Below are positions 1 to 10,682 of a stretch of 64,000 bases of DNA, in pieces. Below the pieces are notes generated by a model. The model made no database searches. It was given only the letters and a program-made list of their open reading frames with translations, and had not been told where the DNA came from. The translations under genes were made by a program, and so were the position numbers. Numbering within the stretch: the first letter of the stretch is position 1; every line of letters starts with the position of its first letter. The DNA lies in NCBI GenBank assembly GCA_049724395.1, contig JAUGWO010000023.1, positions 248,001 to 312,000 of the forward strand, written 5' to 3'. The stretch comes from Spongospora subterranea f. sp. subterranea. Taxonomy: Eukaryota; Endomyxa: Phytomyxea; Phytomyxea; Plasmodiophorida.

Positions 1-1143
1 TTGTCATTGTTCAAAGAGAATCGAAATCAGACCTCGGCCAATTTCAGTCAGGTTGGTTGGGTTTACAAAACGGTTAAGCTCCAACTTTCAACGATTTTAT
101 GAAAAAAAGGTGTATGGATGGCTCGTTCTGTCGGTGCAATTCTTTCAACCGCTGCATCTGGAGCACTCATGGAATACGCATCCTATTCAGCTGCCGAGTT
201 AATGGGGCTGTCTGCGATCATCGGAATGAGTGGGCTAATATCCCTTTTTTTTGTTCAAGAGGAGAAGGTATCGTACGATCCAATAGTGAAACATTCGACA
301 AAGCCTCGACTTTGGGTATTTGCGCAGCATCTTACTCAAGTAAGAAGCTGTATCTTTCTGTCAAATTTCTGTTGATTGTTTCCTAGAGAATGAAAAATCC
401 TGATATATACCGCATGTGTATCTTTGTACTTTTGTTTTCAGCTTCCCCTACACCAGGCAACGCGATGTTCTTCTTTATGAGGTAACGATGGCTTGCATCT
501 TGGCAGCGCTTGATCGCTGCCTGTGTGTTTCCGTTTTTTAAACTCACGCCATTCTGTTGTGTCGTATTTCAGGTCGCAACTTGAATTTTCTGCCGCTTAT
601 TTTTCGGCACTTTCAATCATCAGTCATGTGTCGTATTTGCTCGGGTCGTATATATTTATGAAATTTCTTAAGCATATACCATACCGGGCAGTTCTTAAGG
701 GAACTGTCTGTGGAACCTCACTCGTATATCTTATCGATTTGATATTAGTCAAACGTTGGAACCGATGGCTTCTTTTACCGGATTGGCTGTTTCCCATACT
801 TGAAACAGTAGTATTGGGAATATGTGCCCAAATTGCTTTTTTGCCAATCGCTGTCATAACCGCTCGAGTTTCTCCTGATAGTGACTCTGGGAGTGCATAT
901 GTTTATAATGCAGTCATCTCCGTCTCAAATATCAGCACAATAATCAGTGAATCGTCTGGTGGATTTCTTGCCCAATTTCTTCAAGTCACAAGCTCAAATG
1001 AGTACAGAAACTTTCCTATTCTGCTGATCGTTTGCACGGTTTTGGGGTTGTTTCCAATACTGTCTGTTGGACTGTTACCAACATTGGACGACGTCAATGC
1101 GACTGATTATGATGGCAACTGCAACGACAAAAAAAGGAGATAG
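1..1143 (+). CDS. BT1-family folate/biopterin transporter, 3' part
   Basis: C-terminal half of a polytopic carrier of the BT1 (folate-biopterin transporter) family, which moves folates or pterins across membranes in plants, cyanobacteria and several protists. Family match is seen in the stretch with QRESKSDLGQFQS followed by a WMARSVGAILST helix, in SPTPGNAMFFFMR, in LVKRWNRWLLLPDW and in QIAFLPIAVITARVSP. Proposed exons are 1-51, 110-349, 442-481 and 573-1143, with GT-AG introns of about 58, 92 and 91 bp. The gene starts to the left of the window. The last exon carries about five hydrophobic segments and ends in a polar tail. Family assignment is from memory of conserved motifs. The substrate is inferred. 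The 349/442 splice is the least sure because two donors are possible. Confidence 0.72.
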
Positions 1144-1194
1144 CTCGTTTTTCAGTGACAAATTTAATTATAAAATGATACCATTATATTTATA

Positions 1195-3141
1195 TTACGC
1201 TTGCCCTGTCAACAGTGCCTCAGGAAGTTGTCGCCCTTTGATCGCATCGGCAATTTTTTCAGCGATCATAATTACTGGGGCATTCAAATTTCCCGCCGTT
1301 GCCCGAGGCATAACACTTGCGTCTGCGATTCTCAGTCCTTCAACGCCATACACGAGCCCGTTGCAATCAACCACAGCATTTGGCCCATTCCCCATAACGC
1401 ATGTGCCACAAGGATGATACGCGCTCTCGATATGCGACCTGATAAACCCATCCAATTCTTCATCTGTTTGCAAATGCGGCCCTGGCGATATTTCCTTGCC
1501 GGCAAGACCTTTCATGGACGGTTGCTTTATAACTTCTCTCGCAATTCGAATACCGGCCCGTAAGTCTTTCCAATCGTCAGCCAATGACATGGCGTTTGAT
1601 TTGATTGTTGGCGGATCATGAATTTTATTGGTGCGCGCTCTTATGAATCCGCGAGCTTTGGAACGCAAGGTGCCGATATGCAGCTGGAAGGAATGGCCAG
1701 TTGATGATGGCGCTACAGACTTTCCATCATATGATATGGCAACTGGCAGGAAATGGAACTGAATGTCAGGGTACTCACAGAGCGACGACGAACGGATGAA
1801 TGCCCCTGCCTCGAAATGGTTAGAGGCCCCGATCCAGTCGCGAAACGCAATCCAGCGCATTCCAACCAACATCTTATAGAAAGGATTCGTGACGAACGGA
1901 ACAAGTGAAACAGGTTGTAGACATTCCTGTTGAAAATATACCTCGAAATGGTCCTGTTAATGAGCCGAACCAACCGTGAGATCAAGTCAAAGTGCTAGTT
2001 TGTCCTGACAACAGCCCCACCTGGAGGTTCATCCCTACTTGAGGGGATTCGCGAATCAACGGGACATTGATGGCAGCCAAATGATCAGCATCACCGACTC
2101 CCGAAACTTGAAGAAGATGAGGAGTTTGTATAGACCCGGCACATAATATCACCTCCTTTTCCGCCAAAACGCGGTGAAACTCGCCATTTTTGGAATTTCG
2201 ATATTCAACACCAATGGCGCGAGGGTCCGATCCCGCTTCTCCTTTCGTGAATATAATTTTATCGACCATGATTCCAGTTAGAACCTCCAAATTGCGACGA
2301 GACTTCGCTAGTTTGAGGTAGCTCGCGGCCGTAGAACAGCGCTGACCTGTTCAAGCGTTGGATCGGGGTCATACTAGCAAATCTTAGTACCTCTGCTTGG
2401 CCCAGAATGGAACACTGTCATCGCCATTCGACAAAACAACCTGCACAAACATGGACTGACATGTAATTGGAATGACTTCGTTAGAGCAAACCTTCTTGAC
2501 TATATGCATTGTAATCAGATGGTGATGGATATCCAAGTTCAACACCAGCGGCAATGAAAGCATCATTCAGGCAAGTTCCACTAGGGTTATCGCCATACCG
2601 GACTTGTAATGGTCCACTGCCTCCTCGATAATCGTCCTCTCCCAGTTGCCAAGTCTCCGCTTTCTTGAAATAGGGCAGAACATGTTGGTAATTCCAGCCG
2701 CTAGCCCCAAACTCTTCCCAGTAATCAAAATCTCCACGATTCCCTCTCACATACACCATTCCGTTAATGGACGACGATCCTCCTAGCCTACAGAACTGTT
2801 TCAAGAAGAGATCACCATGAAAATCCTCGGACCAACATCTTTCCTCTGGGGCAGGAAATAACCCTGCCACCTAGGGACTGCTCCGGTTCAACTTGAAACG
2901 CCCAATTGTAGTTTGGATTTGCCATGGGAATCGCTAATGCAGTAGGCATATGTACAAACATGGAATTGAGGTGTCCTCGGTCCGATCCGCCAGCTTCCAA
3001 CAAAAGAACTCGGGACTGCTCGTCTTCTGACAGACGCGATGCGATTACGCACCCTGCCGATCCACCACCGACTACAACATAATCGGTTGACAGCACCGTG
3101 CTAAACTGCCGTCGGGCTAAAAGCAATCGATGGCTAAACAT
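1195..3141 (-). CDS. GMC oxidoreductase, choline dehydrogenase-like, probably mitochondrial
   Basis: FAD-dependent GMC-family oxidoreductase, closest in motif to choline dehydrogenase. The N-terminus from the Met at 3141 ([16 protein letters not shown]) looks like a mitochondrial presequence. It is followed by the FAD fold [16 protein letters not shown], the GMC signature [15 protein letters not shown], the second signature [15 protein letters not shown], the active-site histidine in [12 protein letters not shown], and the C-terminal [13 protein letters not shown]. Exons read clearly at 2837-3141, about 2502-2787, 2391-about 2447, 2021-2346 and 1195-1953, with introns of 44-67 bp. The join near 2450-2500 does not keep frame with plain GT-AG sites, so either an exon edge is misplaced or there is an indel. 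Family membership is firm; choline as substrate is inferred. Confidence 0.85.
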
Positions 3142-3590
3142 TTTCTGAAGAAATACTGTTTCTGTAGTACTCTTTGGTTTTTGTTCGAGATTTGACCGGC
3201 TGCTATTCACACCGCCGGAACCGTTCCATGACGGAAACAAGCCTACGAGTGGCTGGCGCTTCTGGCACCCGTCACTGGTGTGTACACTGTACCCGAAGGC
3301 TGAGACCACGATGGTGCCGGATGAGACCCAACCCAACCGGCGAAAGCCAAGACCGCTGAAAGTGTGATCTTGTGACTTCGACTTGAGTGCAAGTTATCGT
3401 TTTATGCCGCTGTGCACGCAACTGTCTGTAATTTTCAAGGACGTGTCATCACCGTAATGACGATAACAGTTGAGTGTACAGTAGCGATCATCTTAAACCG
3501 ACAATGTCAGACCCTACTGCCCAATTATTTTTATGAAATTTTATGTACACGGATGTGTATATATGAAATTACACCAGTGATTACTGTAGG
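3142..3590. other. Intergenic, upstream of the GMC gene
   Basis: About 450 bp between the GMC gene and the left end of the Harbinger element. Open frames can be extended upstream of the chosen Met at 3141 as far as 3336, but that extension lacks family similarity and the presequence-like start at 3141 is preferred. I see no other gene here. The last nine bases (3582-3590) form the left copy of the putative target-site duplication of the transposon. Confidence 0.4.
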
Positions 3591-3681
3591 CGGTAAAACT
3601 TTCTAGAGACTGGTTGAAGTACGGAGTTATCGAATTTTTGCTCATCTCGGTTTTGGGTCACCCCACTGGGGGCGTCGTGGT

Positions 3682-3784
3682 TTTCAAAAATGAGGTCACG
3701 GATTTCAAAAATGAGGTCACGGATTTCAAAAATGAGGTCACGGATTTCAAAAATGAGGTCACGGATTTCAAAAATGAGGTCACG
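3682..3784 (+). repeat. 21-bp minisatellite, five copies
   Basis: Unit TTTCAAAAATGAGGTCACGGA repeats with period 21 from 3682, 3703, 3724, 3745 and 3766, the last copy lacking its final two bases. The copies are identical by eye. The array is framed by inverted sequence: GGTTTTCAAAAATGAGGT at 3679-3696 and ACCTCATTTTCGAAAACC at 3786-3803. Because 21 is a multiple of three, open frames run through it in several readings on both strands. These are artefacts of the repeat and not genes. Confidence 0.9.
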
Positions 3785-4074
3785 CACCTCATTTTCGAAA
3801 ACCACCACAAACCCCAGTCATTTTCAGGGGCAAAACTGCGTCGAAACTCGGCAATACCCAGTCGAAACTCGGCAATACCCAGTCGAAACCTCGATGGAGA
3901 AGAATGTTGTAACTCAGATGGTGGTGCCCATCGTCGCCTTCCTGACCTGTCTGAACGCGACCGTAGTTGCAATCGGCGCTGACGGTCGTAGCAACAAGCG
4001 GCGCCGGACGAGAATTTTCACCATTCGCAACAACGTGTGGGAAGGTATATAGCTGAGTTTATTGTACCGATGGA

Positions 4075-5186
4075 GGTGTTTTCAACTGTCCTGAAGGCGT
4101 GGAGGCATGCCCCGACGATGGATGGTACCGGAACAATCTACTGGTGTCGCGCTCGACTTTCAACCACATTGTGCAGCGTTTAGAACAATGCGCCGATGAA
4201 AACGGCTCAAGAATTCCAGCGAGTAATGCTTTTGTCGATATGAGGATGAGGACTGCCATGGCCTTGCAGTTATTATCCCAAGACGGTGGGTTTATTGCCA
4301 CTGCCGCTGTTTTCGGCGTGTCCAAACCCGTCGTTATTACCAATGTCAATGAGGTTTGTTTGCTTTCACGGCTCCCTCTGCACTCTCTGGTTTTGGACGT
4401 TACCGACATGATAGCTTTCATACACTCGTTTACAATCATTGATTTATCATACAGGTGCTAGATATCCTGATATGTTTGGCCCAGCGTGTTATCCAGTTTT
4501 CCGCCACCCGGCAACAGTGGATTCGCGTGGCTTCTGACTTTGAGGAAATTCGCGCCTTCCCTGACGTCGATGCTTGCCAAGACGGATCGTTGTTCGAAAT
4601 CGAACGCCCATATGAGTATGACGGATGGATTTGTCGCAAAGGATTTGCTGCTATCAATATGCAAGCCTCTGTCGATGTTCTCGGACGTGTCATGGAGTAT
4701 TCATTGCGACCTGGTTCATGTAGTGATAAAAACGTCTGGAAGATGTCGAGTCTCGGAGGTCGATTTCGTACAATTCTTCCAGCGGACATGCATTTTATTG
4801 GTGATTCGGGCTACACGCTTACGTCGCAGATGCTCACCCCATACGTCATATATGAAGGCATGCCCAGTGAGGAGAAAAATTATAACAAGCGGCATTCTCA
4901 AACCCGAATCGATGTCGAAAGGGCTTTTGGAGGTCTAAAAGGGCGATGGAGGTTGTTAAAACGGACATTGAATATGAAATCGGCTGCCAGCTGCGGTCGG
5001 ACAATTGTCGCTGCAATGGTCTTGCATAATCTAACGATCGATGCTGGTGACGATCTCAATTTGGGCGACCGCGTTGATCCGTATCTAAATGCCAACATTC
5101 CTCAACAATTAACGACGGGCACATTATTGAAGATCAAATCGATCGCGAAGCCAAGAGAGACAGCATCAAGGATCATTTATGGATGA
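4075..5186 (+). CDS. Harbinger (HARBI1-like) DDE transposase
   Basis: Transposase of the PIF/Harbinger superfamily, which cuts and pastes its own element. Exon 1 runs from about 4075 to 4353 and holds the helix-turn-helix-like region with FNHIVQRLEQ and IATAAVFGVSKPVV. A 101-bp intron (4354-4454) follows, then exon 2 (4455-5186) with the catalytic DDE nuclease: DACQDGSLFEI (first Asp), RKGFAAINMQ, RPGSCSDKNVW, HFIGDSGY (second Asp) and VERAFGGLKGRWRLL (Glu). The three acidic residues appear present. Upstream of 4075 a frame with RSNKRRRTR may be an earlier exon, but no good join is seen. The stop lies just before the fold-back, so the 3' end of the gene (from 5037) is duplicated in inverted order at 5422-5756. 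Confidence 0.82.
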
Positions 5187-5756
5187 TACATGAGCATTAA
5201 AGTTCCAATATTGGTTTTCATTGCAATAATTTTTCAATGGACTGCAACAAGATGTTATTGATCTTGCCTTGCTGCGATCCTTGCTCTTCCAGCAACTTCA
5301 ATCGCTTATCCATTCTCATGAGAAGCGGAACGATCTCGTCATTCGTCGCGGTTTGAGTTGGCTGGGCAAACACTTTCCCCATTTCAATCAACGACCTGCT
5401 GACACCATCCATGCCCTGTTTCTGCCCAGCCAACTCAAACCGCGGCGAATGACGAGATCGTTCCGCTTCTCATGAGAATGGATAAGCGATTGAAGTTGCT
5501 GGAAGAGCAAGGATCGCAGCAAGGCAAGATCAATAACATTTTGTTGCAGTCCATTGGAAAATTATTGCAATGAAAACCAATATTGGAACTTTAATGCTCA
5601 TGTATCATCCATAAATGATCCTTGATGCTGTCCCTCTTGGCTTCGCGATCGATTTGATCTTCAATAATGTGCCCGACGTCAATTGGTTGGGGAATGTTGG
5701 CATTTAGATACGGATCAACGCGGTCGCCCAAATTGAGATCGTCACCAGCATCGATC
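5037..5756. repeat. Fold-back A: near-identical 333-bp inverted repeat
   Basis: Left arm 5037-5368 and right arm 5422-5756 are reverse complements with only a handful of mismatches by eye. They are separated by a 53-bp spacer. The arms contain the last 150 bp of the transposase gene plus the C-terminal end of the convergent accessory gene. The duplication therefore arose after the element was assembled. The near-identity suggests it is young compared with the decayed transposons to its right. A transcript across it would form a long hairpin. Confidence 0.93.
5218..5433 (-). CDS. C-terminal piece of the Harbinger accessory protein
   Basis: A 71-residue frame read towards the transposase. Its tail is a charged helix (RMDKRLKLLEEQ, followed by NILLQSIEKLLQ) typical of the C-terminus of the Myb/SANT-like accessory protein that many Harbinger elements encode convergently with the transposase. 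The DNA-binding N-terminal part is absent because the fold-back junction follows. An inverted copy of the same coding end lies at about 5450-5570 on the plus strand. The role is inferred from element architecture, and no Myb domain is visible in this fragment. Confidence 0.5.
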   Translation of the reverse strand: MAGQKQGMDGVSRSLIEMGKVFAQPTQTATNDEIVPLLMRMDKRLKLLEEQGSQQGKINNILLQSIEKLLQ

Positions 5757-6041
5757 TTTCAAAAATTGGTACGTTTTCATCTGTTTGACAATCAAAAGCA
5801 ACTTATCAACTATCTCCTTCCCCAAAAGAGGAATTACTGAAGGATCAGATTCCTATTGCAAAATTCGACGTACAATTCGTGTAACGCAAGTCATTTTTGA
5901 ATAAAATTAAGCCAGTCAGATAATATATACTCTTGACTGTGACTCTTTAGTTCAAGCGAAACTATCCCGGCACCTGGCCAGTTGCCGTCACCCAGCAGTC
6001 CGCGCAGGTGCCGGTACAGTACACCCTAGAAAGTTTTACCG

Positions 6042-6682
6042 TACTGTGGGTGATTTGGCGCACTTTTTACCCAACGGGTGGTGACTGGTGAGTGAACGTT
6101 AGGTACAGGCTACAGCACGTAGCGTAAGGTAGAGTCGGTGATATGCCGGATGGTCACGGTTGAAAGTGGTCATGGTGCAGCCTGACGATGTGTTTGCCGA
6201 CCTGCCTAATGTAGTGAGCGGGTATCTTGGCCATGCGATCTTGGATCTATCTGGCAATATCGACACGGTATTCTTGGCAGAACTCAGCACTCAATCCCTC
6301 TTATCAAGTGTGACATAGACAAATGGAACATTGGACGATAAATCATTGATATTATCTAGAATACTCAAGATGACGAATTTGATATCTGAAAGTGCATTAC
6401 AGGGCAGAAGTTTATCCAATATGAACGGTCGGAATTTCATAATTCCTGGAGAGTATGGTCCCTGACATCGTATGTTCTTACCTGTAGTCGCCTTCGGCGA
6501 TGGAACTTGTCTAATAATGATACGAAGTGGAAATCGCATTGCTCTTGTTCACCGAGAAAAAGTCCAACCATCAGCTGAATCTGCAGATGCTGATCCTGCT
6601 CTAACTGTTTCCAGCTGAAATTTTTATTTTTTTTTTCAACAGCAGATCATTACAATAATTTATACATATCTTATATTAGTAT
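6042..6682. other. Intergenic with one possible orphan exon
   Basis: After the target-site copy (6042-6050) there is no clear gene. On the minus strand, frame 6622 down to about 6492 reads a plausible helical exon (ending in KFHRRRRLQ) bounded by a TTTCAG acceptor and a GTAAG donor. A further acceptor lies near 6383. I do not recognise the product, and no other exons could be joined convincingly. Confidence 0.25.
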
Positions 6683-7620
6683 TCACAAATACCGGTTCTC
6701 ATTGACGTGCCGGATTGTAAGTGATGTTCGGGTGGATCTTTGATAGACATTTCCTGGTTCAACTTGCGCCTCCATAGCGTTCACGATTTTCGATGATATA
6801 TTGTCATATTTGCACTGAAAATCAATGGTTAAAACGATAGCAGTCGGCAATGCCAAATGTTTCATTTACAGCTTTTCTATTTGATGAAAGTAATCGCTAT
6901 ACAACGAGTCCCTGAATATTAGCAAGCTCTTTGGCCTAAGATATACTTGCAAATCAGGGTTTACGGAGGACGCATCCGCCAGCGATCGATAGAAACTCAT
7001 TATTGCCCCCGAGCCCAGTGATAAAATGGCGACACAAGGGAGATAGAGCGGCCCATCGGTATGGGCCATAATCCTGTAGTTGGTGGACAGCGATCAAACA
7101 GCAACGAAGGTGAATCATATCAAGCCGTTATACCCTTCACCTGGCTTGTATTGATTAACCAGAATGTGATTGGGATGTTGAGATTCCGGGAATACGCCAA
7201 AGCTGCAGACACGATCGGTGATGGCATGTAGGTAATTGGGCAAAGGTTCCGGGTTCAAACCATCCGGTTGAGGCTGACCACCAAACTGTTGGAGACGTCG
7301 TCGTTTGAGTTCAATCCATGTCTGAGATTCGAACTGCGCCAATAATCCGCATTGTTCAACATCGGATACCTGAAACGCATTGCTCAACAGGCGGTATTGA
7401 AAAGTCTTCAAATAGTACCCACAAAATTTTCGATATAAAATAATGATGGAATAAAACCAATCGGGGCTGGAAGGATTGTGATCGTCAAAAGTTGCGATTG
7501 ACCTCGAATCTTATCCGCCAGCCGATCTGGATCACAAACAGTTATCTCAGGCTCAAGTTTGCAGGGACTTTTATGTGCCCGAATGGCTGACAACAGGGAC
7601 GCCGTCCCTATCACCACCAT
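6683..7620 (-). CDS. ALKBH6: ALKBH6-like Fe(II)/2-oxoglutarate dioxygenase
   Basis: Homologue of AlkB homologue 6, a nucleic-acid dealkylase-like dioxygenase of animals and plants. Four exons read on the minus strand: about 7620-7423 (ends FYIENF), 7369-7134 (LKRRRLQQFGG, then ILVNQYKPGEG), 7073-6870 (IMAHTDGPLYLP, with the HxD metal-binding pair) and 6814-6683 (TRTSLTIRHV, the arginine-rich end that contacts 2-oxoglutarate in AlkB proteins). Introns are 53, 60 and 55 bp. The second junction rebuilds the family's GEGIMxHxDGPLY exactly. The third junction is one base out of frame with the GT-AG sites seen, although both sides match the family. The first 40 residues do not look conserved, so the start may lie within or upstream of this exon. 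Confidence 0.82.
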
Positions 7621-7706
7621 GAGTGATTATTGTAGAAACCGTACAGTACGATAATCTAGATTCAAAACTCCGTCTCCAAGCACAAAAATACGGTAAATAA
7701 CTAATA

Positions 7707-8282
7707 TTGCGTTCGGTCTGTGGACGTGGCCCCTCGAAGATTACATTCGTACAGGAAACGCACCATGGTTTTTACAGGTACTGTACATACAACAGTCCCC
7801 GCCTGAGTCTCGAAGAGAAGAAGAGACGATCTTACCTTAATGATATCACAGCATCGAGACTGGAGTTGATTAACAACTACGTTGAGATACAAACGTATGA
7901 TATGTATCGTCCTAATGTCGTTAGCGCTATGCGCGTAGCTTCGGGCCAGCTAAGAGCAAAGCGAGACAACCTAAGGGACAGAGTCCTAGAAATGCGCGGC
8001 AAGCTCGATGTGCAAGATCTGAGGAGTACGGTGGATGCGTTGATACTGCAATTCGTCGAGGTATTAGATATGGTAGGCACCTCCATCGAGTTCAACGATT
8101 CGGTGATCTGCATGGAAGCCATTCAGGCGCAGCCTAGCTCAGAAGCGTCCTTAGCTCGTGTCTCCCTCAATACTGGTGATGGTAGAGCAACGCCAGTAGC
8201 TAGATCAGCACCTTCTGTGGACGCTGGTGTAGCGACAGGAGTAGGCCTTACCTCCGCGCTTTCATCTTCGTCAGAGCTGTAG
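7707..8282 (+). CDS. Hypothetical coiled-coil protein fragment
   Basis: A 191-residue frame that I do not recognise. Residues 30-110 are rich in charged helix (SLEEKKRRSYLND, AKRDNLRDRVLEMRGK) and the rest is Ser/Ala-rich. The second half lies in the left arm of fold-back B, so most of it recurs in inverted order at 8318-8516, where the minus strand is also open (8689-8123). The matching open frames on both arms suggest that a once-coding piece was duplicated. It is probably a transposon accessory gene fragment, judging only from its neighbours. Confidence 0.3.
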   Translation: MRSVCGRGPSKITFVQETHHGFYRYCTYNSPRLSLEEKKRRSYLNDITASRLELINNYVEIQTYDMYRPNVVSAMRVASGQLRAKRDNLRDRVLEMRGKLDVQDLRSTVDALILQFVEVLDMVGTSIEFNDSVICMEAIQAQPSSEASLARVSLNTGDGRATPVARSAPSVDAGVATGVGLTSALSSSSEL

Positions 8283-8516
8283 TCGATGGAGACAATGTCA
8301 GAGCTACGAATTGTCCGAGAAGGTGCTGATCTAGCTACTGGCGTTGCTCTACCATCACCAGTATTGAGGGAGACACGAGCTGAGGACGCTTCTGAGCTAG
8401 GCTGTGCCTGAATGGCTTCCATGCAGATCACCGAATCGTTGAACTCGATGGAGGTACCTACCATATCTAATACCTCGACGAATTGCAGTATCAACGCATC
8501 CACCGTACTCCTCAGA
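8018..8516. repeat. Fold-back B: 199-bp inverted repeat, 101-bp spacer
   Basis: Left arm 8018-8216 and right arm 8318-8516 are reverse complements with few mismatches. Both encode the same peptide (for example VDALILQFVEVLDM) on opposite strands. The spacer 8217-8317 joins them. Similarity fades just outside the arms, where the two flanking reading frames share only GKLD plus scattered residues. Confidence 0.92.
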
Positions 8517-8689
8517 CCGAAATCCAGTTTTCCCTCAAAACCCAATAACAGTTGAATATCGGTCATACCCTTAGCTGCAATCCGGGATTTGGCAGATTTA
8601 CATGCCATCGGACTCGTCACTGCTGAAGAGTTCCAAACTCTAAAGACAATATCGATTGAGAAGCTTTCTGCAACAATGCTGCCTAGCAA

Positions 8690-9412
8690 TGTTGCAAATT
8701 TAACTGCAGAAAATGGGGTCGCTGTTACTATCTCGTCAGGTTAAATAATAATTCTTGCTCCTTGGCAGTCCGAGTACTCATTTGACTTACATTTTAGTGC
8801 ATCATGATGTAATTTCACACAAATACAGCAAAGCGGAAGCTGAAAGTTCACCAGCAGTACCTTCAGGTGCGCACAGTATGTTTTCGTCACGCAAAATGAG
8901 TAAACATGCCTTTTCTCAAATGTTTCAGTAAACCTCGTAAGCCTCCTCTGCAGCAGTCAAATTTGCATGCTTTCTTTGGCCCATCAATTTTGACAGCGAA
9001 AGCCAGTGGCCAACAGTTTGTTTCTGAAAATTGCCCTCGTTTCGCTCGAGATAGACATCAGTGTACTGACTGCAAAAAAAGCGGCTCAAGCGCTGATTGC
9101 ACTTTGAAAAACGCACTCAATAATTCAAGGTTGAGGAAATTTGAAAATGATGATTATCCCTTGTTAACGAACATGTTTTGAAATTTGATAGACTTTGAAG
9201 ATGAGGTCCCGATTAGGAACAACATCAGCAGTGGTCAAGAACGTCGCTGTCGGTACAGTTACGGGATGAAGTCTGAAATTTTGGAAAATATAGAGATTCT
9301 CCAAAAAGAGATGTGTTTACGGGCTGAGGCAGTACGCAGCGTGAGTAATTCATCAGGGATTTCCAGTGATGTTGTGACGAAGTGATTAAATTCTGCTTCT
9401 GAAATCAGAAAC
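8690..9412. other. Decayed DNA, transposon-like open frames
   Basis: No intact gene. Two short plus-strand frames (8906-9181, cysteine-containing with CTDCKKSGSSADC, and 9185-9385, helical with EILENIEILQKEM) are separated by a stop. They sit directly upstream of a pogo-like transposase relic and could be the eroded start of that element. I could not assign either frame to a family. Confidence 0.25.
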
Positions 9413-10380
9413 ATGGCGAGCTGCTCCTCTAATTCACGTAAACGTGGGCGAATCAATTGTCCTTGGCTCATTCATCTCAGAAGGGTAAAGAGAGAGTTAA
9501 GAAGCGAGGTGCGACAACGTCGCCGTAATGGCCTAAAAGCCAATCGAACCTGGATCATATCTCGTGCTCGCCAACTGAGGAAAATACTTACTATCGTATT
9601 CAGCTTTCCCGTTCCTGGTATTAATCTGGGTTTCTTCCCCGACAAGGGTTTTCGATCCGACGATGAAGCAATCACAAGAAATTGGCAGCTTCGCAAAGCA
9701 GCCCCGCGATTTTCGAATTTTTTTTCGCAATTTTCTCAGTCTCCGACCGTTGGCACCAAGTATGGGTTTTACAAGCCATCCTCGCTATTCAACTTGTTCG
9801 ACCAGGTAACGAGCACATTATGCAAGAAACAGCTATCAACTTGTGTCTTCTAGGTCCCATTGCATTTCATCTGTGAAGGTGATAAAAAAACTGAAAACAA
9901 TAAGGGTGCTGAGCGTGTTTGGGTTCGGCAGCCACGTTCCGGTTATGAAAAACGACGATGCACCTTGCATCTTACGCTTTGTGCGGATTCTCAAGCGCCG
10001 CAACCAAAGCCTATCATCGTCTTCCGAGGTGCCGGGACCATGACTATGAATTCTAGCGAAACCAGTGAATGGGTGCTTTATCGCATTTTCAAATTAAAAG
10101 TGGAAACCCATGTGATTTATTGCTTTTTTTCAGGATCCTCGCATAAGTGTCCTGTTTCAGGCAAACGCGTGGGTAGACGGGCTTACAGCAATCAATATCG
10201 CGAAGTTATATTTACAAGACCCTGTTTTTCAACAGGATCGTGCAGAGAGCCGCCTATCTCTGTGTGATAATCTAGATGCACATCAAAACTCTGATTTCTG
10301 CAGTTCAATGGAGAAGTTGGGCAAATCAATATACTTCCCTCCCAATGTTACAGATATGATTCAACCAAGTATTCAAATTA
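9413..10380 (+). mobile_element. Pogo/Tigger-like (DDE_1) transposase relic
   Basis: Remains of a Tc1/mariner-type pogo or CENP-B-related transposase. The N-terminal part (9413-9730) has the features of a Tc5/CENP-B helix-turn-helix (NGLKANRTWIISRARQL, then DKGFRSDD). From 9850 the frame gives ENNKGAERVWVRQP and PKPIIVFRGAG. From 10135 a different frame gives LFQANAWVDGL, LSLCDNLDAHQNSDF and FPPNVTDMIQPS, the DDE_1 core with its NLDAH motif. The protein is spread over three frames separated by unrelated sequence, so it is either intron-split or decayed. Terminal repeats were not identified. Confidence 0.65.
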
Positions 10381-10682
10381 CTCATCTGTAAAACTGTAGT
10401 CGATGGTGGAGTTGGACGGATGCTCAATCAGAACCATCAGACTCCCTGTGGTACCTCGTGGCCATGTAGAACCAATCTTCTATCACTCAGACTCAATTGT
10501 TTAGCCACTAATCCATCACGGGCTCTGACAAGATGGTTCATCGAATGGTCAAAACACATCAATCGTCACATTCGGCGGCGGTCGGATATCTGAGCAACTA
10601 GTCCGAATTATCCCAAATCTATCTTCGTTGCATCCAGGCTTAATCAACACTCCCGCTTCCTTTGAAACTTGAAGATGCTGTC

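Larger units (their letters stand above)
3591..6041. mobile_element. PIF/Harbinger-type DNA transposon with 16-bp inverted ends
   Basis: A 2.45 kb element bounded by the 16-mer CGGTAAAACTTTCTAG (3591-3606) and its exact reverse complement (6026-6041). Immediately outside lie TACTGTAGG (3582-3590) and TACTGTGGG (6042-6050), which match at 8 of 9 bases and look like a target-site duplication. Inside, in order, are a 21-bp minisatellite, a two-exon Harbinger transposase on the plus strand, a convergent coiled-coil reading frame on the minus strand (the usual second protein of Harbinger elements), and a near-identical inverted copy of that 3' region. The 9-bp duplication is longer than the 3 bp usual for this superfamily, so the exact element ends need checking. 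The upstream part of the transposase frame seems damaged, so the copy is probably not autonomous. Confidence 0.75.

Noticed and set aside
3581-4052. Open frames on both strands through 3.6-4.0 kb that look like repetitive proteins
   Set aside because: They come from the 21-bp minisatellite, which is open in several frames because 21 is a multiple of three.
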